Shown piece after piece: positions 42,644-50,298 of a stretch of DNA of 64,000 nucleotides. The stretch covers positions 62,001 through 126,000 of the forward strand of contig NZ_AXAY01000015.1 of assembly GCF_000473045.1 (NCBI RefSeq), in the 5' to 3' direction. This DNA comes from Bradyrhizobium sp. WSM3983 (GTDB lineage Bacteria; Pseudomonadota; Alphaproteobacteria; Rhizobiales; Xanthobacteraceae). Numbering within the stretch: position 1 is the first letter of the stretch; every line of letters starts with the position of its first letter. Position numbers and translations under genes: made by a program. The notes below the pieces were generated by a model that ran no database searches, was not told the origin of the DNA, and saw only the letters and a list, made by a program, of their open reading frames with translations.

Positions 42644-42674
42644 CATGTATAAGAACATGTTCACATTTAAGAAC
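42644..42674 (+). promoter_or_regulatory. Tripartite operator site C (GAACATGTTC-N8-GAAC)
   Basis: catgtataagaacatgttc at 42644-42662, eight bases, then GAAC at 42671-42674, ending 13 bases before the ATG of the NTF2-like gene. The 19-mer is identical to site A 12 kb away. Confidence 0.72.
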
Positions 42675-42687
42675 TTGGTGGCTTGGC

Positions 42688-43305
42688 ATGGATGCGGCAG
42701 TGAAATCAGACGAACAGTTGGCAGATCGCCGACAGATCCGTGATTTGCTCGAGAACTGGGTCGTTTGGCGCGACGCTGGCGATTGGGAGCGATTTCGTCA
42801 GGTGTGGCATCCTGACGGACGCATGATGGCGACCTGGTTTCAAGGGAGCGGCGACGAGTTCATCCGCGTCAGCCAGGAGGGCTGGGCGCGTGGCGTCAGC
42901 ATCCTGCATTTCCTCGGTGGAATATCGATTGAGGTCATCGGAAGCCGTGCGATCTCGCAGTCCAAAATGACGATCTCTCAGCGCGGCGATGTTGAAGGTA
43001 TCACCTGCGATGTCGTCTGCACCGGCCGCTTTTATGATTTCCTGGAAAGGCGGAACGATCGCTGGGGCATCGTGCTGAGGCAGCCGATCTATGAGAAGGA
43101 TAGAATCGACCCGGTCTCGCCAGCGGCGAAGTTGGAACTCGACGCCGCCTTGCTCGCTCGCTATCCCGAAGGCTACCGTCATCTAGCCTATATGCAGACC
43201 CGCATTGGTTACGTCGTTAAACCGGATATGCCCGGCCTCAAGGGCGAAGAGGTAGAGCAGCTCTATGGTCGCGGTGCCGCATGGCTTCGCGGGGCAAAGC
43301 TCTAG
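42688..43305 (+). CDS. NTF2-fold (SnoaL/scytalone-dehydratase-like) protein
   Basis: This 205-residue protein has the SnoaL_4-type fold: DRRQIRDLLENWVVWRDAGD, then WERFRQVWHPDGRMMATW and EFIRVSQEGWARGVSILHFL. The acidic and His positions are as in polyketide cyclases and scytalone dehydratases. The C-terminal RYPEGYRHLAYMQTRIGYVV is less common. It has no leader peptide. It is first in the operon with maleylacetate reductase and hydroxyquinol dioxygenase, behind operator site C. A dehydratase or decarboxylase producing hydroxyquinol is a reasonable guess. Confidence 0.75.
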   Translation: MDAAVKSDEQLADRRQIRDLLENWVVWRDAGDWERFRQVWHPDGRMMATWFQGSGDEFIRVSQEGWARGVSILHFLGGISIEVIGSRAISQSKMTISQRGDVEGITCDVVCTGRFYDFLERRNDRWGIVLRQPIYEKDRIDPVSPAAKLELDAALLARYPEGYRHLAYMQTRIGYVVKPDMPGLKGEEVEQLYGRGAAWLRGAKL

Positions 43306-44375
43306 CGGTGGCGGGTATCTCTCCTTTCGCCTACGTTTCGAATCCCGCACGTGTGCTCTTCGGTTCCGGGAGGGTACGCGAGCTCGCTGCGGAGTTGGAG
43401 CGGTTGGGCTGCCGCCGGGCCTTCGTCGTCTGCACCGCGGACCAAGAGGCTCTCGCGCTGCGTGTTGCATCGGATTGCGCAGCCCAGGCAGTGTTCGCGG
43501 AAGCGACGATGCACACTCCGCTCGGTGTTACCGAAACGGCGCTCTCCCAATTGCGTGCGGCAGGGTGTGACGGTCTGGTCGCTATCGGCGGTGGATCGAC
43601 CATCGGCCTCGGCAAGGCCCTGGCGCTGCGGACCGATCTTCCGCAGATTGCGGTGCCCACCACCTATGCGGGCTCCGAGATGACACCGATCCTGGGGGAG
43701 ACCAACGAAGGTCGCAAGACGACCCTTCGCTCGCCGAAAGTGCTGCCTGAGGTCGTCATTTACGACGTCGACCTCACCATTTCTCTGCCGCCAAGGCTGT
43801 CCGCCGTCAGCGGGGTCAACGCTATCGCGCATGCGGTTGAAGCACTCTATGCGCCTGATACCAATCCGATCGTCTCACTCATGGCGGAAGAGGGAATTAG
43901 CGCGCTTACGCGCGCACTGCCACGTATTGTGGCCGTACCGAGTGAAGTCGCCGCGCGCGAGGCCGCTCAATACGGCGCTTGGTTGTCCGGGGTTTGTCTG
44001 GGCTCTGTTGCAATGGGGCTTCACCACAAGATCTGCCACGTGCTTGGAGGCAGTTTCGATCTACGTCACGCCGAAACGCATGCAGTCATGCTCCCTCACG
44101 TTGTCGCCTATAACAACGCTGCCGCGCTGGCAGCGATGCAACGTGTCGGAAATGCTCTGAGGCAGCCGGATGCGGCGGCCGGCCTGTTCGCTCTTAATCG
44201 GACGCTGGGCAATCCGCTTTCGCTCGCCGAGCTCGGCATGCATCACGAGGGGATCGCGCGAGTCGTCGAACAAGTAATGAAAGATCAGTATTCGAACCCT
44301 CGACCGCTGGAGGCGGCCGCATTGCAGTCGATGCTTGCAAGAGCATGGTCAGGTGAAGCCCCGCGTGCCGAATGA
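43281..44375 (+). CDS. Maleylacetate reductase
   Basis: This 364-residue iron-type alcohol dehydrogenase-family enzyme reduces maleylacetate to 3-oxoadipate. Motifs are NPARVLFGSGRVRELAAELE, AIGGGSTIGLGKALALRTDL, PTTYAGSEMTPILGETNEGR and GVNAIAHAVEALYAPDTNPI; GLHHKICHVLGGSFDLRHAE follows with the conserved His residues. ATG 43281 overlaps the previous gene by 25 bases; GTG 43308 (MAGISPFAYVSNP) is an alternative start. It is followed by the ring-cleavage dioxygenase, and together they form the lower hydroxyquinol pathway. Confidence 0.93.
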   Translation: MASRGKALAVAGISPFAYVSNPARVLFGSGRVRELAAELERLGCRRAFVVCTADQEALALRVASDCAAQAVFAEATMHTPLGVTETALSQLRAAGCDGLVAIGGGSTIGLGKALALRTDLPQIAVPTTYAGSEMTPILGETNEGRKTTLRSPKVLPEVVIYDVDLTISLPPRLSAVSGVNAIAHAVEALYAPDTNPIVSLMAEEGISALTRALPRIVAVPSEVAAREAAQYGAWLSGVCLGSVAMGLHHKICHVLGGSFDLRHAETHAVMLPHVVAYNNAAALAAMQRVGNALRQPDAAAGLFALNRTLGNPLSLAELGMHHEGIARVVEQVMKDQYSNPRPLEAAALQSMLARAWSGEAPRAE

Positions 44376-44418
44376 ACTATTCCGGCTTCATATCGAGTGA
44401 AAAGAATAAGAGACCGTG

Positions 44419-45288
44419 ATGAGAAACTTCGATGAGACGTCCATAACCGAAGCAGTGCTGGAAAGAGTACGCCATGCGCCAAATTCCCGTCACCGTATCA
44501 TCAGCGAGGCGCTGGTTCGTCACCTTCATGATTTCGTGCGGGAGGTAGAGCCTAGCCATGACGAATGGGCCCAGGCGATCTCGTTTCTGACGCGCGTCGG
44601 TCAAAAGTGCACGGAAACAAGACAGGAATTCATTCTGCTTTCGGACACTCTGGGCGTGTCGATGCTGGTGGACGCTATCAACCACCGTTTTCCGGGTCAT
44701 GCGACGCAAACGACCGTGCTGGGGCCCTTCCATGTTGCTTCCGCACCGGAGTTCGCACTCGGCGACGACATCTCTGGAGGCATGACGGGTGCGCCGCTTC
44801 TGGTCGAGGGCAAAGTCGGGGGTATCGACGGAAAGCCGATCGCGGGCGCGGTAGTCGAATTCTGGCACGCCGACGCCGATGGCTTCTATGACGTCCAAAG
44901 CGAGACGGGGCTGGCGAAACTTGCGGGGAGGGGTGTTGTACGCACCGACGCCGATGGCGCGTTCTGGTTTCGAACCGTTATCCCGGCCGCATATCCAATT
45001 CCCGATGATGGGCCAGTGGGCGACATGCTGAAGGCGCAAGCGCGTCACCCGTATCGGCCGGCTCACGTCCACTTTATGATTTCAGCCCCGGGATGCGAGA
45101 CCCTAGTCACTCATCTGTTTCTGGCTGACAGCGAGTATCTCGATTCCGACGTTGTATTCGGCGTCAAGGATGCACTGATCTGCGGACTTCAAACGCAGCA
45201 TGCTGGGTTGACGGCACGCGGCAACAGAATCGCCATGGATATGGCAGCGTTGCGCTACGACTTTGTGCTCGCCAATGCCAACAAATGA
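44419..45288 (+). CDS. Hydroxyquinol 1,2-dioxygenase (intradiol ring cleavage)
   Basis: ATG 44419 gives 289 residues. The N-terminal dimerisation helices (HDEWAQAISFLTRVGQKCTE, RQEFILLSDTLGVSMLVDAI) and the LGPFHVASAPEFALGDDIS loop are characteristic of hydroxyquinol dioxygenases. The Fe(III) ligands are Tyr157 (DGFYDVQ), Tyr192 (AAYPIP), and His216 and His218 (RPAHVHF). It cleaves benzene-1,2,4-triol to maleylacetate. It is the last plus-strand gene of the cluster. No aromatic hydroxylase that would supply hydroxyquinol is present nearby. Confidence 0.93.
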   Translation: MRNFDETSITEAVLERVRHAPNSRHRIISEALVRHLHDFVREVEPSHDEWAQAISFLTRVGQKCTETRQEFILLSDTLGVSMLVDAINHRFPGHATQTTVLGPFHVASAPEFALGDDISGGMTGAPLLVEGKVGGIDGKPIAGAVVEFWHADADGFYDVQSETGLAKLAGRGVVRTDADGAFWFRTVIPAAYPIPDDGPVGDMLKAQARHPYRPAHVHFMISAPGCETLVTHLFLADSEYLDSDVVFGVKDALICGLQTQHAGLTARGNRIAMDMAALRYDFVLANANK

Positions 45289-45380
45289 TCCGGCGGTGTT
45301 CTGTACTTCACCCCTTCGATTGAAGTCGTGGTACTCCCGCCGATAGTCTCAGCTTCGACGGGAGCCGATCGCCCAAGGCT

Positions 45381-46232
45381 TCATTTCGCGAAGAATTTGA
45401 GAAGCGCATCGGCCGTCTCAGTAGGCCGCTCTTCGGCCATCCAGTGACCGCACTCCGGGATGCTGCCTCCCGAGACGTTGCCGGCGAATTCTTCCAGCAT
45501 GCCGACTATTTTGGGTCCCCATCTGTGATCGCCTCCCAATGCGAGAACAGGTATCGTTAAGGGAGATCGCTTCCAGTCGAGTGCGTTAGCGTGGTCAATC
45601 GGGAATGCGCGATACCATTCGAGGCCACCACGCGTGTTGCCAGGCTGAGCCATGGCGCGCGCATAGATTTCCACTTCCTCGACGGGCAGTGCACCGTGGT
45701 TGAAAGTACGATCGGCAAAAAAAGTCGAGACGTAGTCGAATTCACGGCCGTAGATCAGGCGCTCGGGCAAATCACGCTTCATATGGAATGCGAAATGCCA
45801 GACCATCGGATCGGCGAAATTGGCTTCCCACCGACTCCATCCGGGCATCGGCGCATCGAGGATGGCAACGCGAGTCACGGATTCGCGGTGGGTGAAGGCC
45901 AATGCCAGAGCAACCATTGCCCCGATGTCATGGCCGCAGACGGCGTAGCGGCTAAAACCAAGCGCGACCATCGTCCCGTGCACGTCTTCGGCGAGACTTG
46001 CCTTGTCATAACCGCTCTGGGGGCAGTCGGAATGGCCCGCTCCGCGCAGATCGAGGGCAACCACGGTATGATGCTCGGCAAGTGCCGGCATGATCCTGCG
46101 CCACTCCCACCAGGTTTGTGGCCAGCCATGGAGCAGTACGAGCGGTGGTCCTTTACCCCCTACGACAGCATGGATCTTTACGTCGCCCACCCGCACTAAT
46201 TTGTGATGGAAGCCGTCCAGTTCAGAATTCAT
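45381..46232 (-). CDS. Alpha/beta hydrolase (epoxide hydrolase/dehalogenase class)
   Basis: The ATG at 46232 is chosen because AAGGGG lies about 10 bases upstream; the longer frame is not hydrolase-like. The 283-residue product has LVLLHGWPQTWWEWRRIMPA, LDLRGAGHSDCPQSGYDKAS, the elbow CGHDIGAMVALALAF with an Asp nucleophile, and PECGHWMAEERP with the His. It lies 11 bases after a second hydrolase of the same class, so the two are co-transcribed behind the TetR gene. Its substrate is unknown. Confidence 0.83.
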   Translation of the reverse strand: MNSELDGFHHKLVRVGDVKIHAVVGGKGPPLVLLHGWPQTWWEWRRIMPALAEHHTVVALDLRGAGHSDCPQSGYDKASLAEDVHGTMVALGFSRYAVCGHDIGAMVALALAFTHRESVTRVAILDAPMPGWSRWEANFADPMVWHFAFHMKRDLPERLIYGREFDYVSTFFADRTFNHGALPVEEVEIYARAMAQPGNTRGGLEWYRAFPIDHANALDWKRSPLTIPVLALGGDHRWGPKIVGMLEEFAGNVSGGSIPECGHWMAEERPTETADALLKFFAK

Positions 46233-46243
46233 CGTTGACCCCT

Positions 46244-47146
46244 TCATTGAAGTTGGCGCTGCGGCGCTGGATGCGTGGCGGATGACGTGGTCGCCAGAAA
46301 ATCGGCGATCAAGCGAGCCAGTTCGTCCGGACGTTCCTCGGCGGGATAGTGTCCGCAGCGTTCGATGATGGCTCCTTGAACATCCGTAGCGACCCGGCGT
46401 ACCGTCTGCTCGGATGCGGCTCCGTAACCCCAATCAGTCCCGATCGCGAGAACCGGCATTGGAAGCGGCGTTTGTCCCCAGACTGAATTGTCGCTTCGGT
46501 CGATCGGCAACGTGCGGTAATAGCTGAACGACGATCTCAGTGCTCCAGGCCGCTGAAGCGCGCGCGCGTAAAATCCAATGTCCGCGTCGCTCACTGAATT
46601 GGAATCGAACAGACCGACTTTCTCGCGTCTCATGAAGTGATCGACGAACAATTTCTCTCGTCCGCGGACCAGCTCCTCAGAGATGTCACCGGCCATGTTG
46701 AAGCCGAAGTGCCAGCTTCCGCCTTTCGAGACGTCCATCGCCTCTTCCTGGCCGAAACTCGGAAGACTGCTCTCGATAAAGATCAGGTGGTTGACCTCTT
46801 CGGGCCATTGTGCCGCGTAAGCGTACGCGACGTGTCCGCCTAGGTCGTGCCCGGCAAGAGCGACCTGAGACAAACCGAGCCCATGCGCGAATTCTCTAAG
46901 ACGACGGGCAATTGTCTTTTTATCGAAACCCGCGTCGGGCTTTGACGTGTAGCCAAAGCCCGGCAGATCCGGAACCACAACGTCATATTCAGAGCTGAGG
47001 AGCCCCGCCACGCGGTGCCAGGCATGCGATGTCTGTGGCCAGCCATGAAGTAGAATGATCGGTGGACCACCTGAGCCCATCCGATAGTAAGCAAAGCGAA
47101 TGTCGCCGGCCCGTAGTGATCGATAAGGGTGCAACTCAATGTCCAT
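46244..47146 (-). CDS. Alpha/beta hydrolase (epoxide hydrolase/dehalogenase class)
   Basis: The start is taken at the ATG giving MDIELHPYRSLRAGDIRFAY (47146). The 300-residue product has IILLHGWPQTSHAWHRVAGL, PDLPGFGYTSKPDAGFDKKT, the elbow AGHDLGGHVAYAYA with an Asp nucleophile, and ERCGHYPAEERP. It is a paralogue-like partner of the next downstream gene (45381-46232). The GACCA-TT-TGGTC palindrome at 47207-47218 lies about 60 bases upstream, between the TetR gene and this start, so TetR control is likely. Confidence 0.83.
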   Translation of the reverse strand: MDIELHPYRSLRAGDIRFAYYRMGSGGPPIILLHGWPQTSHAWHRVAGLLSSEYDVVVPDLPGFGYTSKPDAGFDKKTIARRLREFAHGLGLSQVALAGHDLGGHVAYAYAAQWPEEVNHLIFIESSLPSFGQEEAMDVSKGGSWHFGFNMAGDISEELVRGREKLFVDHFMRREKVGLFDSNSVSDADIGFYARALQRPGALRSSFSYYRTLPIDRSDNSVWGQTPLPMPVLAIGTDWGYGAASEQTVRRVATDVQGAIIERCGHYPAEERPDELARLIADFLATTSSATHPAPQRQLQ

Positions 47147-47206
47147 AGTGCTTCCCCGCGATGGCTGGACGGCAAAAGGCTGAAAAAGGAGCGGAGGCAT
47201 ATTGAT

Positions 47207-47218
47207 GACCATTTGGTC
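47207..47218. promoter_or_regulatory. TetR-type palindrome GACCA-TT-TGGTC
   Basis: This is an exact reverse copy of the 12-mer at 30925-30936. It lies in the 114-base gap between the TetR stop and the hydrolase start. Confidence 0.6.
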
Positions 47219-47260
47219 CAAAAATATGCGAGCGCGTTGGCGACAAAACCATGGAAAGTC

Positions 47261-47872
47261 TCACCTTACGAAACGGTCCAGCAGGGTTTGGACGACGGCT
47301 TGCGATGAGCTGCGGTCGGCGTTTGTCTTGCTGACGACGCGCATGCCTTCAAGCAGGCACATAATGAGACGCGCGGCAGTCGAGGGCTCAACCTCATCAG
47401 CCAATCGTCGCTCGGACTTCGCGCGTTCCAAAGCCGTTGTCAGGCGCGCTTCCATCGCCTTGAAGAAGCGTCGAATGCGCTGTTCCACTTCGACATCGTG
47501 ACTGCCCAATTCCATGGCGGTGGCCACAATCAGGCATCCGCGCTTGGCGCCAGCCCCGCTGGTTCGCTCAACGTATCTTGCAAGGCACGCCCGGATGCCG
47601 TCCAACACGTCCTTGTGCGGATCAAGGTCGGCATCCAGGCGTGTCAGGGAGTCTGCGATGTATCGGTCGAGTGCACGCAAGAACAGGCCGTGCTTGTCGC
47701 CGAAAGCGGCGTAGAGACTTCCACGAGAGAGATTCGTCGCCTCAAGCAACTCCGGAAGCGACGTCGCATGATAGCCTGATGTCCAGAAAACGCCCATCGC
47801 GCTTTCGATAGCATCATCGGGATCGAACTCTCTCGGACGGCCGCGCATCCGCTGCGAAGTCTCTCGTATCAT
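47261..47872 (-). CDS. TetR/AcrR-family transcriptional regulator
   Basis: This 203-residue protein has an N-terminal HTH (AIESAMGVFWTSGYHATSLP, then LEATNLSRGSLYAAFGDKHG) behind a basic RGRPREFDPDD lead. Its C-terminal domain (GAGAKRGCLIVATAMELGS) is the type seen in regulators of the YbiH/AcrR-like TetR_C group. Direct upstream sequence 47885-47896 and the gap downstream both carry the GACCA-N2-TGGTC-like palindrome. It likely represses itself, the two hydrolase genes and, through 30925-30936, the importer. Confidence 0.88.
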   Translation of the reverse strand: MIRETSQRMRGRPREFDPDDAIESAMGVFWTSGYHATSLPELLEATNLSRGSLYAAFGDKHGLFLRALDRYIADSLTRLDADLDPHKDVLDGIRACLARYVERTSGAGAKRGCLIVATAMELGSHDVEVEQRIRRFFKAMEARLTTALERAKSERRLADEVEPSTAARLIMCLLEGMRVVSKTNADRSSSQAVVQTLLDRFVR

Positions 47873-47884
47873 CGCTCATATCTA

Positions 47885-47896
47885 GACTAAGCGGTC
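47885..47896. promoter_or_regulatory. Degenerate TetR-type palindrome at the tetR start
   Basis: GACTAAGCGGTC differs from GACCAAATGGTC at three positions, and the surrounding 20 bases (47881-47900) match 30921-30940 at 15 of 20. It lies 12 bases upstream of the TetR start codon and is a likely autoregulatory site. Confidence 0.5.
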
Positions 47897-48057
47897 GTGA
47901 ATATCAAGCCCGTTTTCCGCGGTATTTCGAAAGTGTGCGCGCCGTATGAGCGGGTTTGCCAAGGCGACACGTAATTCCGGACCTTGCAGCTCAAAGGAGC
48001 TTGCAAATAAAGACTGAATGGTCCAGAAATAAGAATTCCTTCAACGGGAGTGCACGG

Positions 48058-49263
48058 ATGGCGACGAATACAAACAGGCCAGTGAATGTCGCCGTAGTGA
48101 CTTACCTGTCCGGGCGTGCCGCGGCGCCGTTTGGCTTTCCAGCGCGCAACGCTGCAGAGCTCATGGTCGAAACCATCAATTCCGGAGGCGAGCTTCCGGA
48201 ACCCTACTCTGCTTCGGGCTTCGCTGGTCGCAAGCTGTCACTGAAGGTCTACGACGAGAGTGGCTCGGAAGACGAACAGATCGCGCTGTTGCGGCGCATA
48301 CATGCTGACGGTGCGGATATCGTGGTCGGATACGCGGGCAGCGCCGTCGCAATGGCCATTGCTCCCGTTGCCGAAGAACTTGGCCTGCTAACGGTTGTGT
48401 CCGGCGGCGGCGCAAGTCAGTTGTTTGCACGCCCGTGGGGTTGGGTCTTTCGTACCCAGACGACGACAACGGCTGATTCTGTCGGCGCCGCGCGCTATGT
48501 GGCGACCCAACTCGGAGTCTGTGGCCTGGGTTTTGGCGGCATCAACCAGAAATACCTTTGGGGGACGGATAGCTGGAGAGAATTTCGTGCTGCCTTGCAG
48601 GTTCTCCAGCCGGATGCGCAGGAGGTCGGAGGTCACTTTGCGCCGCTCTATTCAGGCTCTGTCGAAACCCCTATCAACTTTCTGAAAGAGCAGGGTGCCC
48701 AACTCATTCATTCCGGCAACTGGGGCGTTGATCTGTTCCGGTTGGTCGAAGTCGCACGAACAACGATACCGGAGGCACGCTTGCTATTAGTATCCGAAGA
48801 GAGCGGTCTTCATCGGTTGGCGGGGATAATTCCCGATGGCACTATCATTGGGGGCCGTGGTTCGCACGGACCGCTGGCGCATGACACTGAGTTGAACCGC
48901 TGGTTCTGCTCCAACTATCGTGATCGATACGAAATTGCGCCGATCTATCCCTCCTATGGGATTGCCAATGCGCTGCTAGGTTTGAAAGCCGCTTGGGACC
49001 GCGCCGGCGCAGGGGCGAAGACGATTGATGTTGCGTCGATCTTGGCTGGGTCGACCTTCGAGGGTGTCGGATCGACAATTTCGATGACACGCGCGAATGG
49101 TCGACAGGCTGTTGCCGAAGCGGTCTATGGAACGGCCCGACGACGAGAAGGAAGCAAAAAAATAGAGTTAACCAATGTCGTGCGGTTCGCACCCAACAAG
49201 GTAACTCCTCCGGACGGGATGTCTGGACTTGAATGGATCGAGCGGCGATTTAGTAGCCGATGA
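48058..49263 (+). CDS. ABC-type substrate-binding-protein-like protein without a signal peptide
   Basis: ATG 48058 (GGGAG upstream) gives 401 residues with a Peripla_BP_6-like fold. Hallmarks are VNVAVVTYLSGRAAAPFGFP, RRIHADGADIVVGYAGSAVA, NQKYLWGTDSWREFRAALQV and PSYGIANALLGLKAAWDRAG. Neither this start nor the upstream in-frame extension has a hydrophobic leader, so export by Sec or Tat is unlikely. It may be a cytoplasmic sensor, or a former receptor that lost its leader. No permease gene is adjacent. It is divergent from the TetR gene. Confidence 0.75.
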   Translation: MATNTNRPVNVAVVTYLSGRAAAPFGFPARNAAELMVETINSGGELPEPYSASGFAGRKLSLKVYDESGSEDEQIALLRRIHADGADIVVGYAGSAVAMAIAPVAEELGLLTVVSGGGASQLFARPWGWVFRTQTTTTADSVGAARYVATQLGVCGLGFGGINQKYLWGTDSWREFRAALQVLQPDAQEVGGHFAPLYSGSVETPINFLKEQGAQLIHSGNWGVDLFRLVEVARTTIPEARLLLVSEESGLHRLAGIIPDGTIIGGRGSHGPLAHDTELNRWFCSNYRDRYEIAPIYPSYGIANALLGLKAAWDRAGAGAKTIDVASILAGSTFEGVGSTISMTRANGRQAVAEAVYGTARRREGSKKIELTNVVRFAPNKVTPPDGMSGLEWIERRFSSR

Positions 49264-49922
49264 CTCGAGCGCTATCGTTCTAGTGGAGAGCCCCCAAGAC
49301 GAGAACTTCGTCGACCTTATGGAAGCGCTGCGGCGAGACGTCGGAGGCGCGGCGGCGGAAAGAAGGTATCGAGCCGACGTTTCGACGGAATCGGTCACGA
49401 ACCGAACGACGGAGAGGGCAGCTTTTGAGTGCAGGCAACCCTATGGTTGCCTCACAGCAGCCGGATTAGAGGCGCCGAAAGCGCCTTCCTGATCTCTAAC
49501 GGTATTTGAAGCTCTGTGCCGGTGCGAGCCGAATCAGAGATTAGGCGGAGAGGGCAGGCTCGCGCAAAGCGAGCGTTCCCGCCCGGCGTGCTGGAAAGGC
49601 CTCGCGGATCGGCATCTCGTCGATGGCGTTCCCGAGCCGCGAGAGCTCGTTGCATGAAATGAAATTTGACGGCTAGTGGACGAAGGTGGCGGTGGGCGGC
49701 GAGACTCGCGCTTACACTAGATCAGTGAGTGGCTGGCGCCGATCCCGATTGCGTCATTGATAGATCAGAATTGACGTTCCGACGAGGATGCTGGTTGGGT
49801 CGATGAGGGACGCTATTAGCCCGCAGCGGCGCTTTTTCGAAAACCCAGCTGACGGAGCGACCTTTGTGAATACGATGCTTGCAGTGTCCGATTGTTAGAG
49901 CCGGCTCCGCAAATCTGAACAG
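49264..49922. other. Gene-free stretch between the binding-protein gene and the IS3 element
   Basis: No supported gene is found. A plus-strand frame just after 49264 reads DENFVDLMEALRRDVGGAAA, which resembles the tail of a Ku protein but is too short to call. A minus-strand frame near 49540-49660 reads IDEMPIREAFPARRAGTLAL and is not recognised. Confidence 0.35.
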
Positions 49923-49983
49923 GTCGATAAGTGGAGTTTCTGCCTGACGGCGGGCAAGATTGTCCCGCGAATCAGGAGAGACG

Positions 49984-50298
49984 ATGACGAGACGCGCACG
50001 CCGGAACCACACACCGGCCTTCAAGGCGAAAGTGGCGCTTGCCGCGATCAAGGGTGACCGGACACTGGCTCAACTCGCGGAGCAGTTCGACGTGCATCCC
50101 AATCAGATCACATCGTGGAAAGCTCAGCTTGAGGGCGGGGCCGCCGATGTGTTCGGTCCGGGCGGCAGCAGTGCAGCGGCGGCGTTACCCGCCATCGATG
50201 TGAAGTCGCTGCACGCCAAGATCGGAGAGCTGACGCTGGAGAACGACTTTTTAGAGGGCGCGCTCACCAAGGCGGGATTGCTGAGCGCAAAGCGATGA
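49984..50298 (+). CDS. IS3-family transposase OrfA
   Basis: ATG 49984 follows AGGAGAG. The 104-residue product has the HTH of IS3 OrfA (TPAFKAKVALAAIKGDRTLA, then AEQFDVHPNQITSWKAQLEG) and a leucine-zipper-like end (KIGELTLENDFLEGALTKAG). Its stop overlaps the OrfB ATG (ATGA at 50295-50298). This could allow re-initiation instead of, or in addition to, the usual -1 frameshift. Confidence 0.9.
   Translation: MTRRARRNHTPAFKAKVALAAIKGDRTLAQLAEQFDVHPNQITSWKAQLEGGAADVFGPGGSSAAAALPAIDVKSLHAKIGELTLENDFLEGALTKAGLLSAKR

Noticed and set aside
49229..49492. Plus-strand frame with DENFVDLMEALRRDVGGAAA resembling the tail of a Ku protein
   Set aside because: Only about 20 residues look similar, with no upstream Ku domain. 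A translated search against Ku proteins would decide.
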